Source: Whitmania pigra (Eukaryota; Annelida; Clitellata; Hirudinida; Haemopidae). From it: a stretch of DNA of 64,000 nt. The DNA lies in assembly GCA_021613335.1 (NCBI GenBank), contig JAJTWR010000231.1:1073501-1137500 (forward strand). The letters are read 5' to 3'. Positions 37,294 to 48,877 of this stretch are shown here, piece by piece. A program made the position numbers and the translations under genes. How positions within the stretch are numbered: position 1 is the stretch's first letter; the number at the start of each line of letters is the position of its first letter. The notes beneath the pieces were generated by a model. The model was not told where the DNA came from. It did no database searches and saw nothing but the letters and a program-made list of their open reading frames with translations.

Positions 37294-38465
37294 GGCCCAA
37301 CTTGGGTTCCATGTATACATTGATGAGTCATTTTGTATTTTGTATATTTACAACTTGCAAAACTTTTTCATGATGAAATAAAAAGTTTCTACGGCCTTCA
37401 ACGTTGGTGCTGGTCTTCTTGATAACGGCGATCTTGATGATGATGACCTCGATGGTAAACCTGCCTCTTGCATACTATGAAAAATGATCTCTCCCGAGCT
37501 AGTACTACTGCCATCCTTATTGTAAAGTAGGGCAGCATGGGTAATTTATGTCATTACAATATGCAATTAATTTAAAATTAATTAGGAAAATAGAGTCATC
37601 GAAACATCTTGAAATTAAATTATTACCCCTAATCCAGTAGTCATGAAGCTACTGTAGGTACACTCCATCATTTCCTGGTAACATTAAATATATGTTCAAT
37701 ATAACTCAATTTCATACATAACATCATTTTATTTATATTTATAAACATACCTCAAAAATTTCAATTAAATTCAACGAGTAAAACTTGTAAATGTGCATCA
37801 TAGCTTTTTAGAGCCCTTTGAAAACCACGGGGACATCTTTACTTATGACTAATAAGACCTGAAATATGTTTTAGTTACACGCATTTGTGTGTCATTTGTA
37901 AGCTTTATTTACTTGCAGGTTAAAGTTTATCACTGGTCTGTCGACGGGAGACAAATCTCATACTTATGATTTTGATAATTTGATTGTTTTGAACATGGCA
38001 AGATATTGTTTGACAATTTTTATTACGAGTCGTTTCAAAAAGGATTTTATAAAATGCATAACTTCATCGGAAATAATTTTATGTGAAAATCTTAATTTGA
38101 TAAGATGCAAGTTTTATATGAGCTTTACTATATTGTATTTGAACAAATTCATTAATTTCTGGTATTTTTGGTGATGTATTTATATGATTTAAACCAACAA
38201 ATCATTTTGTTTTACGGAATAATTGAAATAAAGAATATTCTTTTTAAGTTTGGATTTAACTATTAACTTGATACTTAAAATTGATTTTTTAAACATTTGA
38301 AAATTTCTAAAAAATTTATTAAATTAAAGCTCATATTAAAATGCAATTTGATTGCATGTTATTGTTGATTTTAGGTTTTTAATTTCTTTTGGATGGTGTG
38401 CTGGGCGCCGTGATTCTATTATTGAAACACTAAATATAAGTGTTTAAGCTGTGTAGCACTATATC
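37294..38465. other. Upstream region of INTS15
   Basis: AT-rich; no gene or named repeat recognised. It should include the INTS15 promoter near its right end. Confidence 0.4.
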
Positions 38466-40680
38466 ATGGATGTCGTAATGAATTTGAGACAATTGGAATT
38501 CCCTGATTCTGTTGCGAGAGCTTTGGAATATTTCGTGATAGCTTTGGAAGCTACGAAACAAACCCCTCTCTTAAAAGATAAGAATGAGGAGGCATTTGAA
38601 GCAATCGTTAATGAATTTGTTTTTGGATTGCATAATAGAACAAAATCAAAGGTAAACTACTTTTTATTCTATTAGTATTTCTCGAATTTAATATTTTTTT
38701 GTTGTTGAAAATATCTAACAATGCTTCTTTTTAAAAGTTTTCTCCCATGGAAGAAATACAAGCAGTAAATGTTGTTTTGACATTTTTTACTGGTAACTAC
38801 GATAACGCCACTATGGTTGCAGTGTTCAGGCTACTTTTTAATAATTTAATGCCAAACGATGTTAAATCAGCCTTCTTTACAAAAGTTCTTTCTTGTGCAA
38901 TCAATATTCAAAGTAGGAATTTTCTTGAATTGACTGCTAACTGGATAGAGGTAAGGTTAATTGAAGTTTGTGTTATATTTATGTTTATGTTCCATTGTTA
39001 AGTGCTTATTTCAGTAAGTAAAGAGCTTGTTTAAATAATAACTAATTTGATTATTCTTTAAGTAAAAATGATGTAATGTTAATTAATTTAAAAATCTGAA
39101 GAGGATTGATGACAGAGGTTTATTCACAGACTCATGGGTGCAAGAGTGACATTGTTCTCTTCATAGTAAAGAGTTTGATGGATGACCACTACTCTGGTGT
39201 TTCTGTTTCCCATTCATTCAAGCACCTTCCATCCTGTTCTACATTGCTCACCTGCCACATTATTACTTCTATTACACACCTTTATTCCTTGCCAGGTTTG
39301 ACTATTATAATTTGAATTGACTGTTTTAACATGCGATTTTGAACTAGGAATTGTTTTCTTTCAATTAAAAATACCCTTAGAAGAATTTACTTTCATGCAT
39401 CACGTTGGAATGTCTTATTTATTAATTGCTTAATCCATTAATCATACAAGTCTGAGGCATTTTGCATAAAGAATATTTAATTCTCAATACTTTATTTTAA
39501 ACATTTTACATGTTATACATACTTCTTGTTGTCTGGATTTATCTTTTTCACTATATTGCAGTTGCTATCAAATTTATGCTTAAACCCTTACTGTTATTAT
39601 TAGGTACATATTATTGTTATTTGATTTAATGACAAGTGTGTTCTTCCTTAAAGACTTTTCACTTCACCATTTGTTTTTATTGATGCTTCTTTTATGTATA
39701 AATTTCATTTAGGTCAAGATGGAAACTTTCTGAAGTTGACTTCAGTATTACTTGAGCTTATATGTGATTGGATGACAAGTGATCCAATCATATGCCTTGT
39801 CTCACTCTACCCAAAATATTCACAGTTTCTCCACAGCAGTCAGAAGGTATTGTGGACTTCACCAACGAAGCCAAACACTCAAACGGCCGTTCCAGGACTT
39901 GTAAAATGGTGTATAAGGGCTCCTTTCTTAAAACTTTCATCTCAAAATGTTAAGGTTAGAATGGATTACTTGCAAACTGTTTATTACTACTTTGACTATT
40001 AAATGTGAGGCTTTGTAAAATATTTAGTTAATATTGTTTAGTCAGGGTTGTCATACAAAGAAGTTCTGAAGGACAATTGTTCTTCTGTAAAGAAAACACA
40101 GGAAGAAATTTCAAATCTTTTATGGTCACGCCTCTTCTTTCTACTTATTAAGACTATCTCCATATTCCAAAAAGTTCCTGGTTCAAATCTATTTGAGCTG
40201 ATCACTTTAGCTGATATGATGCAAGTTGTTCAGGGAGTTTCTTCATCATGTTCTGCACTCAAGGAAGCAGTAGGATCAGATAGACTAAGTGATGATAATG
40301 CAGCCAGCATTATGCAGGTAGCTCTTGATAGAGTGGGTCAGATACTTCAAGTGACTCTTGCTACAGGAGCCTTTAGATGTTGCCTAGGTTACATTACATT
40401 TTTAAATATATATATTTATTATATTTTTAACATTTTTAAGGTGTGGCATCCAAAATTCATTTATAATAATAATTTGTTGCTTGTAGTTGATCTTCAATCA
40501 ATTTTTGACATACTTCCACAATCGAGGTAGTAAACATTATGAATAATATGAATGATTATGAATAATAAGATATACCATAATTTTGTAACTATGCTAATTG
40601 TCCATAGGCTCTTAAAACTAGTTCATGATCATCACAACCCTGGATCCTTGCCATTAGTGCAGAAAGACTCTAAAGATTGA
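38466..40680 (+). CDS. INTS15: Integrator complex subunit 15 (C7orf26 family), seven exons
   Basis: Exons: 38466-38651, 38738-38950, 39130-39295, 39713-39954, 40042-40387, 40487-40526, 40608-40680; total 1266 bp, 421 aa, with phases in agreement. INTS15 joins the INTS10-13-14 arm of Integrator, the nuclear complex that cleaves snRNA and other nascent transcripts. The assignment rests on conserved blocks: an N-terminal helical block ending FVFGLHNRTKSKFSPMEEIQ, PGLVKWCIRAPFLK, and DRVGQILQVTLATGAFRC, each collinear with C7orf26. The protein is all-helical with no catalytic motif, as in the family. The acceptor of exon 3 (CACAG ending at 39129) was chosen for phase; the upstream GAG at 39117 would add four codons. 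Vertebrate proteins are slightly longer at the C-terminus (Pro/His-rich), a tail absent here. Confidence 0.85.
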
Positions 40681-40781
40681 CATTATCAAGCAAGACGTTA
40701 TCTTTACATCAATTACTGAACATCATCGTATTTATATCACATTTAATTACATTGTGAATTAACTGTAATTTATTGAATGTC

Positions 40782-40787
40782 AATAAA
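40782..40787 (+). promoter_or_regulatory. Polyadenylation signal of INTS15
   Basis: AATAAA about 100 bp after the stop codon at 40678-40680. Confidence 0.6.
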
Positions 40788-40837
40788 CGAAGTTGTCTAA
40801 ATGGATCACATTTAATTTGAACAAGGTTCGTTATAAG

Positions 40838-42083
40838 CACTTAACAATTCCAAAAATTCCCTCCATTGTACGACAATAAATTGCAGTCAAATAAATGTAA
40901 AAGGGAATTGGAAAAATAATATAAGTAAAGAAACTGCCATAGAGAAAGTGTATAATAAAGAATGATAAAATATAAATGATTAATGAAATTGTGTTAGCGA
41001 AACAGTCGAGTGCCGGTTGTAAGGAGCTAGTATTTCACGCTGCTCGGTTTACTGATGAACTCGGAAAAGTGCGGGGGAATCTCTTTTGTGATCCCGAATA
41101 CTTGTTAAATTCGTAAAAATCATATTCACAAATCAAATTAGGAATGCGGAAAGAATTTTTAATAAAAATCATTGAAATAAATTAATTTTTCAAAATACGC
41201 AGACAAAGATCAGGATAAACAAGGGCATTGCTCGGCGTTGTTGATAACCTGGCCGATTTGGATGTTGCAGGTCATAGAGTACTCTCATTGGGTAAAAAAG
41301 ATCTCCTCAGCGGCGTTCTCGATCTGGCTTCATTGGATCTAGCCGGAACAAGAGTTTTGACGCTCTGAAAATGATCAACCAGTTTTAACTTTTTCTAATG
41401 TCTAACATTGATAATTTCGAAAATCACCTCTAATTTCAGTATTTTAAAATAACGTGGATTGTCGTTTGATCATTGAATTAAATCTCACGGTTTTAGATTT
41501 CGTTACTTTATTGAAATGATTTTTAGTTTGAAGAGCCTTTCTAATTTTAAGTTGCGTTTATTTGCGGGAGTGATCATAATTGTCTGAAAATTCTAATGGA
41601 GTTCATTGCGACGTCTGACAATTGTGACTCCATTGGATTCTTCATAACACTGATGTGTTTCCAGAAAAGTATAACGGTCGGCTATGTTCTTTTGGAAACG
41701 ACCGGTGACTTTGCATAGGCCTACTATTTTATGATGCATTAATGCAATCAAATTTAACGGAAACGATATATAATAAACTTAGAAATAATCATATTCATAG
41801 TCCAAATCTTCGGTTTTATAAAGCACTACTTCACTTTAAGTAATTTTGCTGCTAAAATGTCTGCATTGTCTTGGTCTGACAATATATGTGGAGAGACATT
41901 CAGATATGAACGATTAACAATTCCAAGAATGAACCCTCTAGGACACTAGATTGCAGTTAGACAAATGTAAAAGAGAATTGAAAACATAATATAATTGAAT
42001 AAACTGCGGGGAACCTCTTTTGTCACCGTGAATACTTGCTAAATTCGTGAAAATTCTATTCACAAATCAAATTAGGAATGCTG
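40838..42083. repeat. Diverged direct duplication in the INTS15/ERI2 spacer
   Basis: The segment 40838-41150 recurs at 41909-42083. Shared landmarks in order are TTAACAATTCCAA, ATTGCAGT.A.A.AAATGTAAA, GCGGGG.A.CTCTTTTGT and TTCACAAATCAAATTAGGAA. The right copy lacks about 100-130 bp in the middle. The period is about 1.07 kb. Between the copies lies an orphan open frame (41222-41368). Confidence 0.7.
41222..41368 (+). other. Orphan open frame with an internal protein repeat (possible stray exon)
   Basis: A 48-codon frame ending at TGA. It is preceded by an in-frame TAA and a possible acceptor (CAAG at 41220-41223), and contains no ATG. It holds two similar units, GVVDNLADLDVAGHRVLSL and GVLDLASLDLAGTRVLTL. 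GC content is higher than the surroundings, and the repeat is visible at both DNA and protein level. I know no family. It could be a pseudogene exon or the last exon of an unseen transcript; upstream partner exons were not found. Confidence 0.35.
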
Positions 42084-42367
42084 ACGAGATTCAATGCAAA
42101 TCGAACTTAAAATTTTGGAACGATTTTCAAACCAGTTTTTAAAAACCTTTAATCAGTTCTCGTCAATATCAGTTAGGTTGGTAGCCTGGAAATTTTAATA
42201 ACTAGAAATTATAAAATTGAGCTTTCATCTTGTATTCATTCTGTAGGAAATTAGAATCTCATTAGATTCCTGGGAGGATTGTAAAACTAATCAATCATCA
42301 ATTCCATGCAGTCACTGCCTTTTGCACCAATGTTAAGAATATGAGAATTCAACAGAGATCAGCCCAT

Positions 42368-45300
42368 TCATCTGTTGTTGATGTAGGAAGATGTGATGTC
42401 GAACGCTGGTAATATTTGCATAGCAGAAACATTAGCAGCTTGTTTTTGTCCTACAAACTCCCATTGAAAAAATTGACAACCCGCTTTTTGACAAGTAAAG
42501 AATGTCCTACCATGGTTTGGACCTCCATTTCTCACATGTTTTCGTTTTGTCCTACACCCACACCCACAAAGAGGAGGTGTCCTGCAGATCAATTCAGCAG
42601 GAAATGAATATGTATTGGATGGGCTATTAAAACCCAACTTGGAATTAAAGGATGTATTACTGAGTTGAAGAGATTTAGAATGTCTTGTTACAATAGGAGT
42701 TGTGAAGGAAGTACTAGCACAAATTTTTTCAGGTTTAGAATGATTCTGGTGAGGATTCTTTGAATCTAATCCAGATTTAGGTAAGTTTTTTTCAGATGAA
42801 TGACATAATGTTGAGCTATGGGTTGAAGTAAGCTGCACCTTATTTGAATCTGTTTGTAGATGATAACACAATGACATGTTTCCATTAATGGCAAGCAAGG
42901 GAACTCTTTGATTGATCTCACAATTTGATCTTTTTGGGATCCTATTGATCCCATGAGGCATATTCTCTTTGTCAAGCTCTTTATTCTTTAAGCTGGAAGT
43001 AAAATATGATCCTTCCTGAACTGTATGGTATTTGTTAATTAGTGGTACAGGACTCACATTGTTGCTTCCAACATTGCCATGACAAGACACCTTCAAGAAA
43101 GATTCATTTAAAGAGGTTCCTGATTTAATAACTTTTCTCACACTTTCTTGGAATTCATTTAAAGGACTTGAATCTTTGCATTCAGAAGTTGGTCGTGATT
43201 CTCCAAATGGTTCTTCACAAGAGAGAATGTCTGAATCATCAATATTTTCACATAACCACATTTGATCACTATTTCCCAGTCCCTTGTGGATTGTGTCACC
43301 AGATGAGCATTGTTGCTTGCAATTATTAATTTCCTCTGATTCTTTAATGGTTTTCTGAGGAATGGATTTAACAGAGCTAGCATGTGAAGCTTTCCACAGT
43401 TCACCATTTAAGCTTGTTACATTGACATTCTAAAAGAAAATTTGATGTTAAGCTAAAGCTGCTTTTATAGAAAATGAATGAATACTGACAGATTGAATGG
43501 ATTTTGTGACTTGAAGTCTGCAACCATCAACAATCATTTTCTTCACCAGCATGGCAGTATTACGAGAATCATGGAGTCCTATAACAAGAAATAATGACTC
43601 AAAAATAAAACCCATGAAATAAACCTTTTTGTAACAACCTGAGTGTTCTCTGCCCTCAAATATAATTCCAACTTCTTGAAGAGCCCCTTTTAAACCATTT
43701 GGTCTTCTATTATAAAACTTCTTGAAATAGCAATTACACAATAAATTCAACAAAGTGTATTTCAGACTCAAGAAATTAAGCTTTTTAAATAAAGTGATTC
43801 TAAACATTCTATTTAGAAAAGTTTTTAAAAATCCTGCATAAATAACAGTGGTGAATAACCTTGTAAGTAGCCCTTAAATCTATCCAATAATCCATTTCTG
43901 GTGGCTTCCTCAACTGCTTCCTCCGACATTCGTAATGCAGGCAGACACTTAAATCCCAATCTAAAGAAGGATAATATTCATGGCAATCAGTCAACTTAGA
44001 AAATCTGATTCAGACAAATCTTAAATCATTTTTGAAGTCAGAACATCTCCAACAACAAACCTGACCACGTGACAAAGCAGGCATTGGAATCTGTGACTCT
44101 CGGAGGAAATGAAAACTTTCTCAAAGTTGCTTGCTGAGTCAGCCACGTAGAAAATTTTTTCAAGCAAATGAACAGGGGTATGCCGTCATCAACCTGGCTC
44201 TACAAACAAATTCATTTTGAGATGAGAGCTAATGCCAATAAAGTTTATTGAATAATTTATTGAATAAACAATACTAGAAATATTAAGGATGCTTAAAGCA
44301 TAGGTTCAAACTTAATTTCTTTCTCAATGAAATTTAATAAATATGATTGATAATTTAATTAATTCAAGACCTGTGAAATGCCTGTCAGTTGAGTACAGAA
44401 CTGGCTAAGGATGGGGTTTTCCTGTGGTTGAACATAAGAATGAAACTCTGCTTCCACCTCTCCACTCCTCAAGTTTAACAACACTGCAGGAAACTCAACT
44501 AAAACAAGAACACAAATTGTTGTTAATTTTAAATATTGTGATTTGCACATTTAATGCTGATAATTGTTTTAAATAGAATTCATCCTGATTGATTGATTGC
44601 ACAAGCATGTATGGTGGAGTGGATCTGAAGCTAAAACTATTTATTATAAATGGAATGTGTATGAAAATGACAACTATTGGAATGTTGGTTATATGGTGGT
44701 TTTATATAATTACATGACAATATTCTATTATTATTATCATCATCATCATGGTAATCATCATGATAATTTATTTCAAACCTATTTAGCTCTAACCATCAAG
44801 CCATGTTTGCACCATGAGAGCTCGACCTTCCACTATTATTTTTATATTATTTTAACTCAAAACATCAACAGGTCGATTCCTGATTAATATTAAAGCGCTG
44901 ATCTGATTGGCTATGTAACATTTGCAACCCTCTGATCTAGAAGTTAAGCTTCTGCTTGCACTGCCACAAAGTACCCCTGGGAGGTAATACTATATGTATG
45001 TTTTAAGCACCTCTAGTAATAATGATTGAAGCAAATGCTTCTGATTGGTTTCATGTGTAATAATGTACTCACTAATCTCTTGGGATCTGAACTTGTCATT
45101 TTGCCAGCATGTTGATTCAAAATCTAACACAATAAGATAGCTAAAAAGCTGTGCTGTAAAATTAATATCTAGATGAATGGTTGCACATTCCAACAACAAT
45201 AATAACATTGGGTCACTAAATGACACCTACTTATTCCTTCTGCTTTGTTGTGGTCCTTCACCACCTTTTGCTTCTGTTTCAATAGGCCAAGTTCTCTGTA

Positions 45301-45534
45301 TTGCCATTGATAAAAGACAACATCAAATTATAATTCTGTGAAAATTAGAGACCGCCACATAAACACGATTCAAAAATTATCAAAATGATATATTGGCCGA
45401 ATACATGCTTGCTTTATTTTACAAGTTTACAAGTCATGCATTCAAACTTCAGTAATACATAACGAAAAATGATAAAGGATGGCTACTACAAAAACAGAAT
45501 TCCCATACTTCGCTAATTCTTTCGTAGATTTCAT
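42368..45534 (-). CDS. ERI2: ERI2-type DEDDh 3'-5' exonuclease with C-terminal GRF zinc finger
   Basis: Exons (high-low): 45534-45509, 45295-45265, 45148-45073, 44498-44371, 44199-44061, 43960-43860, 43720-43639, 43578-43490, 43429-42368; total 1734 bp, 577 aa, with phases in agreement. The N-terminal exonuclease domain (about residues 20-250) has ExoI LFSYLIVLDFESTCW with the catalytic Asp and Glu, then PQENPILSQFCTQLTGI, ExoII TWSDWDLSVCL, WIDLRATYKKFY, and ExoIII GREHSGLHDSRNTA with the catalytic His and Asp. A long low-complexity middle follows. The C-terminus has a GRF finger (CGCGCRTKRKHVRNGGPNHG, then FFTC and CQFFQWE), a nucleic-acid-binding module found in ERI2 and NEIL3 but not ERI1. 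The nine-codon first exon (MKSTKELA) matches the ERI2 N-terminus. The exact role of ERI2 is unsettled; a function on RNA is inferred from ERI1. Confidence 0.9.
44910..45000 (+). mobile_element. SINE fragment, copy 7, antisense in ERI2 intron 3
   Basis: A 3' part only. TTCTGCTTGCACTGCCACAA is followed by CCCCTGGGAGGTAATACTAT, resembling the body of copies 4 and 5. Confidence 0.45.
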
Positions 45535-46724
45535 TCTCTGATTCCTAAAATGTGATCCTATTTATTTAGTTATTTATTCGCTTAACGTCCTTCGCATAAC
45601 TAAGAATTAACATGTAATCCTGTGTAGTTTTTTATTATAATCCTAAGAAATGACCTCTTATATTGACCGCCACTCCAACAGATCCACCAATCGTAAACAA
45701 ATTTGGATCGACCTGATCAGTACTATTACATACATCCAGCTAAAAAAAATGAATCGCCCAATTACAAGACAAATTAATATTAATAATATGTAATTAGTTA
45801 AAATTATTTTTAAAATGCGAGAATTACAAAATAAATGCAGCAAAAAAACCCATACGATCATTGGGATGCATTCTGTGATTTCTTTTGCTACTACGCTTAT
45901 TTTAAAAATTACGCAAATAATAGGACATGCAAAATAATCAGAAAAACTGTTGAAGTAAATAATTGCTGGCATATTTTCTAAAGGAAGCAAAGTGCATAAA
46001 AAATAGTTTGTGACGCTGGTATGATCAGCTTTTTAGAGTTAATTAATTTTGTAATTTTTTAAATTTATATTCTAAAACACGGCCAACTGTTTTTCGATAA
46101 GTTTAGACAATGTTTCTTGACACGAAAATGCTATATCACTGGAACAGACATAATGGTAGATTCATTCAGAGGATGATGTCCATTTGGACGGTCATTCCCA
46201 TTGCAATAAGCAGTTAATTTAATATTTGTTAAAAAATAGGCACAAAACTCAAACCATAAAATTGTTAACTTATTAACCCTAACATTAACCTCAGATATTA
46301 AGTTATTAAAATACTAAAACGGAGTCGACCAACATGAATATCACTAAAAACCCTCAACAGGAATCGAGCACGTCCTCAGCCTCGCAGGCGCATGCTTATG
46401 ATACACATGCATATATGCTTTGGACCTATTTAAGATTTTAACCAATCGTAGCATGCGCTTATGAATATTAATCAGTCATGGCTATTGCTGGCTAGGCTTT
46501 GGAAATACGCGGACCGAATGAGGGGAAATATATAACCTAACTTCGAGGAGTTCGGCCCAAAGAATCGCGCATTTAACGGTACTGTTTCATGCGTGATTTC
46601 AATTCATTTTAATAACGTTTTAAGATTTTGTCTCAAAAATCACAAAATCATTTTAAAACATATAAATATCTTTTTCTATGATAAGATTTGAAAAAAGGAA
46701 GCTCTTTCACCGTTCTTGCTAATC
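45535..46724. other. Divergent upstream region between ERI2 and the BED-finger gene
   Basis: About 1.2 kb between two start codons on opposite strands. No coding sequence recognised; both promoters should be here. Confidence 0.45.
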
Positions 46725-48330
46725 ATGGCGGATGAAAGTCTTAATGTCAGTGATGTCAAAGAGGAAACTGTTTGTTATTTACCATTGCTGCTTGATGGTA
46801 AATTTTTTAAAGTTACGAGTGAGGAAGGTGACAAAATTGTTGCTAAATGTGTTAACTGTTTTAATAAGACGATATCAGGATCTAGGCGTGCGACCACAAA
46901 TTTTCTTCGCCACTTGAAAGTAAGAGTCTTTCATTCTTAGCTACATACTATATAACTTTTTTTTTTAAATTCAAGAAAACTATGCTAATTTCTGCTGGAA
47001 ATTTGACTATTGACAATAAAAGAAATCAATGATTTTATATGCATTGTCAGATAAAGCATCCTTCACTGATTGCTCAGTACAACACGTACAGAAACAATAC
47101 AGCGAAACCTACCTACAAAAGAAAAGCCTCTTGCAGTCCATCATCAGCAAAACCTCAAACAAAGCAAAAATCACTATTTCCTCTTTCATCAACATGCATG
47201 ATTTCACCAAGTGAGGTCAATCGCCTGGTGGCCAATTACATAATTGAAGGTACGTGTCCAAACTTTTCTAAAAACTTTCTAAAACTCGAAGATCTTTTGT
47301 TAATTATGGGTTCCATGCTAGTTTCTACCATATTTCAAACAGCACTATTTATTTTGTTTTCAATTCTGGCTTTTTATATTTGACAGAATTTTTGATTACT
47401 TACCTCTCCATTTTCTTGTGTTGATGAATGCATATTCATATATACCAGTATCCCAATCACATCACTATTAGTATTGAATTGTGATTGCCATTTCAATCAA
47501 ATTAAGTAGCTGGATTACGAAATCATAGAATTTCACATAGTTCAAAGCACTGTCACGATCGCTCCATGTTTGGTAAAGATGTATCCTAACTCAAGATTTG
47601 GCACACCCACCTCATGATCTAGTTTGGCCATTTAAAAAATCTGGACAGGAAGGTGGAGAAATAATAGAGGGATGAGTGGGTGTAAAACCGCTTCTAGATT
47701 CTAATCTAGACCTTACATTCATGAGATTTGACTCAGGACACTATAAGCATAAGTGGTGAATTACCTAATTTAATTGCAAGTTTGTGCAATAATACAACAG
47801 CAGAAATATCAGAAAAATAGCAATTAGATTTTATTTTTAAATGCTTTAGTTGAAACAAAATTGCTAGTTCTGCTAAATTAATGGATTGTTCAACAAAAGA
47901 TGACAACATTTCCAATTTTGAAATAATAGGACTTGACAATAAAACATCAGAACAAGGCGGACCCATTCACTTGAAAACTTCAAATCTAACCCAATCCAAA
48001 CAACTCTCTGACAATGAAGAAGTCATCTTCACTGGAATGCAGGAGAGGACCAACAAGATGCTTGCCATTCGTGAAGAGTCTGTGCAGCAGCAAGTCAGCA
48101 AGGACGGAGAACGTGAAGCATTTGTGGACTGGATGCGTTCAGTAATCAACGAACTGGATCTTGGTCTATGGAGACGATGCCAACGTGAGCTGACCTCAAC
48201 CTTGTACCAGTTCCAATCTGAGAATGACGATCTGAAAATAGCTCTATCAGTTGCAACAAATGCAACAGGGGCAAGCACATTGGCTTCCTCTAGAAAATCT
48301 CTGACCCATGGCAAAAACCACAACAGATGA
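46725..48330 (+). CDS. Small BED-type zinc finger protein
   Basis: Exons: 46725-46919, 47051-47249 and, tentatively, 47900-48330 (acceptor AAAAG at 47899 fits the phase; an acceptor with a better pyrimidine tract near 47851 leads to an early stop). About 275 codons. Residues 20-70 hold a BED finger: LLDGKFFKVTSEEGDKIVAK, then CVNC, then a spaced NFLRHLKIKH, giving CX2C and HX4H. After it comes a Ser/Lys-rich linker and SPSEVNRLVANYIIE, reminiscent of the stretch after BED in hAT transposases. The C-terminal third has a helix DWMRSVINELDLGLWRRCQR and LTSTLYQF, similar in style to BESS-type dimerisation helices. No transposase catalytic core is present. It may be a domesticated or BED-only transcription factor; function unknown. 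A 3' UTR intron (48391-48446) is likely. Confidence 0.65.
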
Positions 48331-48522
48331 GTCCGCACCGCTTGCTCAACCATCCCAAACAATGCCAATAGTCCAAACTAGAATCAAGGTAAACAAGAAA
48401 TAAAAAAAAAAATAAATGTTTTATTTACAACTTTTTCTTTTTTAGGACAACCAACAAAGATTGCCAGGAGAGTGAATGAAAGAAAATGTTAGACTTAAAA
48501 ATTGGATGTATTTTCATTTATC

Positions 48523-48528
48523 AATAAA
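48523..48528 (+). promoter_or_regulatory. Polyadenylation signal of the BED-finger gene
   Basis: AATAAA downstream of the stop at 48328-48330 and past the probable 3' UTR intron. Confidence 0.6.
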
Positions 48529-48877
48529 TGTTATTTATGCCTTAATGTGTTCGTGAAATTTTGAGAATTGCTTGAGTTTGTGTCATTAGTGCTGATAAAT
48601 CAAGCACAAAATTCTAAATAGGATCTATGTATATATATATACTGAATTTGAAGATCACATCAAGATGAGTGAAATATGTCATCAGGCTACTATATATGAA
48701 TCATTAGTGGAGCCTCATCTGGAATCACTCCTATATCCCGAACATTTGATCTGCAAATGATGACTCCTTCCCCCGACGTAGGAGGCAGAGCAACAATAAC
48801 TTTAAATCCATGGGGGTCTTTCCTACTCATTGCAGCCTGGGGTAGCACTCTTGCGACCTAATACGTTAATCTTAGCA

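Noticed and set aside
41040..41120. tRNA gene candidates near the duplicated spacer
   Set aside because: No paired A and B boxes or cloverleaf could be drawn.
47967..48367. Minus-strand 133-codon frame opposite the BED gene
   Set aside because: Antisense to the third exon of the BED-finger gene, with no family match.
48700..48877. Minus-strand frame containing KVIVALPPTSGEG as a further exon of the Tudor gene
   Set aside because: A plausible acceptor exists, but joining it in phase from the previous exon gives an early stop; the exon ending at 48878 fits the phase better. Transcripts could change this.
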